From JAENVT01 sp040005915 (GTDB taxonomy: Bacteria; Actinomycetota; Acidimicrobiia; Acidimicrobiales; Ilumatobacteraceae): DNA of 7,543 nt. Position numbers and translations under genes: made by a program. The DNA lies in contig JBDTYA010000290.1 of assembly GCA_040005915.1 (NCBI GenBank), positions 1 to 7,543 of the forward strand. Reading direction: 5' to 3'. Shown in pieces: positions 6,794 to 7,543 of this stretch. Each line of letters begins with the position of its first letter. Within the stretch, counting starts at the first letter, position 1. The notes below the pieces were generated by a model. That model ran no database searches, was not told the origin of the DNA, and saw nothing but the letters and a program-made list of their open reading frames with translations.

Positions 6794-7147
6794 TTAGGTG
6801 CGGGCCTCGAGCAGCGTCAGCATCGCCAGCAGGTCGGCCGGCTGCCCGGACGTGTTGTGCAGCGTCAGTGTGTGGCCGCCGTGCTGCAGGCTCCGTCGCG
6901 CTGACACCAAGGCGCCGTAGCCCGCGCAGTCCATGAACGTGATGTCGGCCATCTCGACGAGCAGGTCTGTAGACCCGTCGCTGGTGCATGCGTCGCGCAC
7001 TCGGTCACGGGTCGCGATGTCGAGCTCGCCGACGAGAGTCAGGATTCGGAGCTCGCCGCGGCGGGAGAAATCGAGCGTGAAATCGGGCCCAGCCTCGCGC
7101 GGCGGGAGCGTCGACACGATCCTGGTACACATGTCCCTGGTGCGCAC
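6794..7147 (-). CDS. Small STAS-domain protein (anti-sigma-factor antagonist type) lacking the phospho-acceptor serine
   Basis: This 117-residue cytosolic protein is essentially a single STAS domain (residues about 22-112) of the SpoIIAA/RsbV type, which normally releases a sigma factor by binding its anti-sigma kinase. The signature strand GELRILTLVGELDIAT (31-46) and the motif region ITFMDCAGYGALVSARR (69-85) are clear. In classic antagonists the residue after the Asp is the phosphorylated serine; here it is Cys74 followed by Ala75. The start is GTG at 7147, supported by AGGAG at 7160-7156 with an eight-base spacer. A longer reading to 7249 would add an arginine-rich N-terminus across the hairpin and ribosome binding site and is less likely. 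It lies 139 bases downstream of an ANTAR gene on the same strand. It may be a constitutive antagonist or another kind of STAS regulator; the partner is not in the window. Confidence 0.85.
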   Translation of the reverse strand: MRTRDMCTRIVSTLPPREAGPDFTLDFSRRGELRILTLVGELDIATRDRVRDACTSDGSTDLLVEMADITFMDCAGYGALVSARRSLQHGGHTLTLHNTSGQPADLLAMLTLLEART

Positions 7148-7155
7148 GCTGGCAT

Positions 7156-7160
7156 CTCCT
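7156..7160 (-). promoter_or_regulatory. Ribosome binding site deciding the STAS gene start
   Basis: AGGAG on the minus strand lies eight bases before the GTG at 7147, with ideal spacing. It favours this GTG over the in-frame ATG at 7132 or the upstream start at 7249. Confidence 0.75.
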
Positions 7161-7202
7161 CGTCGAAGAGGGCGTAACCAAGGACTGGAGCGACGCGGCT
7201 TG

Positions 7203-7220
7203 CAGCGAAAGGATTCGCTG
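7203..7220 (-). repeat. Perfect 7-bp inverted repeat in the leader of the STAS gene
   Basis: On the minus strand, CAGCGAA is followed by a four-base loop (TCCT) and TTCGCTG, a perfect 7-bp stem. It lies 56 bases upstream of the STAS start codon, downstream of a possible promoter, and has no T-run after it. It could be an operator or a leader-RNA hairpin. Chance is less likely than for a GC-only stem, but the role is unknown. Confidence 0.45.
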
Positions 7221-7232
7221 TCAGAGCAACGT

Positions 7233-7257
7233 ACACCCGGTTCGGCCAACGCACAAC
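7233..7257 (-). promoter_or_regulatory. Possible SigB/SigF-type promoter for the STAS gene
   Basis: On the minus strand, GTTG (7257-7254) and GGGTGT (7238-7233) are separated by 15 bases. The actinobacterial SigF/SigB promoter pattern is GTTT, 15-17 bases, then GGGTAT, so each element has one mismatch. It would place transcription about 80 bases before the STAS start codon, with the inverted repeat in the leader. Genes for anti-sigma antagonists are often controlled by the sigma factor they release. This is a pattern match only. Confidence 0.35.
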
Positions 7258-7286
7258 TGGGCCATTTGGCCTACTGCTACGTCCGT

Positions 7287-7543
7287 TCAGGGCCTTTTTA
7301 TCACGGTAGGAGGTGTTGGTGACACCGATGGTGGGGCTGCTGGGGCTGGTGGGGCTGGTGGCCTGCGCCGTTCCCACACCGACTCGATGCTCGTCGTGCC
7401 GGCCACGAGAGACTCGGCGACCTCGGTGAGCCCGCGGTTGTTGTTGCGGGCGAACGACCGCAGACGGTTGAACGCCTCGTCCATGTCGACGTGGCCGCGC
7501 TCGGAGATCATGCCCTTGGCCTGCTCGATCGAGATGCGACTGG
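7287..7543 (-). CDS. ANTAR-domain protein, C-terminal end with proline-rich tail (cut by the window edge)
   Basis: The frame enters from the right window edge and ends with TGA at 7289-7287, giving the last 84 residues. The first ~50 residues carry the characteristic ANTAR pattern: SIEQAKGMISERGHVDMDEA, then FNRLRSFARNNNRGLTEVAE and a short continuation. ANTAR domains are three-helix RNA-binding modules that grip paired hexaloop stem-loops and prevent transcription termination; they are usually preceded by a GAF, PAS or response-regulator domain, which here lies outside the window. After the domain comes an unusual extension of about 35 residues, beginning ESVWERRRPP and rich in Pro and Ala, ending in VIKRP. 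An internal ATG at 7511 would cut the domain in half and is not the true start. The gene lies upstream of the STAS gene in the same direction. Confidence 0.85.
   Translation of the reverse strand, partial: SRISIEQAKGMISERGHVDMDEAFNRLRSFARNNNRGLTEVAESLVAGTTSIESVWERRRPPAPPAPAAPPSVSPTPPTVIKRP
7333..7358 (+). repeat. Nine-base G-rich tandem repeat within the ANTAR tail
   Basis: Three GGGG tracts at 7333, 7342 and 7351 recur every nine bases in the pattern GGGGCTGGT, coding on the other strand for the Pro/Ala tail. Repeat-length change would add or remove P-A-P units without frameshift. A G-quadruplex is marginal, because the fourth tract is only GG. Confidence 0.5.

Noticed and set aside
7260..7271. 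GGCC-ATTT-GGCC inverted repeat after the ANTAR stop as a terminator
   Set aside because: Only a 4-bp stem and no T-run follows in the leftward direction, so it does not meet the pattern of an intrinsic terminator.
7333..7358. G-quadruplex in the G-rich repeat
   Set aside because: Only three GGGG tracts are present, with GG as the fourth; the repeat is better explained as coding for the Pro/Ala tail.

Overview
The window is GC-rich, densely coding DNA with codon use strongly biased to G/C at third positions. It most likely comes from a high-GC actinobacterium. Evidence for this is an F420-type luciferase-like oxidoreductase, an SCO6745-like protein, an ANTAR-domain protein and a free-standing STAS protein. 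A deep-branching actinobacterial group such as Acidimicrobiia is possible, but that is inference. No gap between genes reaches 300 bases; the two largest are about 120 and 139 bases. No rRNA, tRNA, CRISPR array, insertion sequence or phage gene was seen.

Positions 1-3303, minus strand: the 5' part of a high-affinity potassium-transport (Kdp) operon. Transcription runs leftward through a 45-codon membrane microprotein, kdpF (32 aa, GTG start), kdpA (574 aa) and kdpB, which is cut by the window edge after 446 codons. The junctions are very tight: a 4-base GTGA overlap, a 1-base TGATG overlap, then a 7-base gap with a ribosome binding site lying across the kdpA stop. kdpC and any kdpDE would lie beyond the left edge.

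Positions 3304-3423: a divergent intergenic region. It holds CTTCAC-type direct repeats spaced 11, 21 and 11 bases apart, the geometry expected for an OmpR/PhoB-class response regulator (KdpE belongs to this class). A 6-bp inverted repeat sits directly before the first kdp-operon start codon.

Positions 3424-6787, plus strand: a three-gene probable operon. It encodes a 558-aa protein with a glutamate-mutase-like catalytic part fused to a C-terminal cobalamin-binding fold, then a 297-aa F420-dependent luciferase-like oxidoreductase 29 bases downstream, then a 255-aa SCO6745-like protein that overlaps the preceding gene by 4 bases. Which pathway these serve cannot be told from the sequence. The combination of a B12 enzyme, an F420 enzyme and an SCO6745-like protein is the least explained and most interesting part of the window.

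Positions 6794-7543, minus strand: regulatory genes converging on that operon with only 6 bases between stop codons. They are a small STAS protein whose usual phospho-acceptor serine is cysteine, and upstream of it the C-terminal end of an ANTAR-domain protein with a proline/alanine-rich tail. The 139-base gap between them contains a possible SigB/SigF-type promoter and a perfect 7-bp hairpin.
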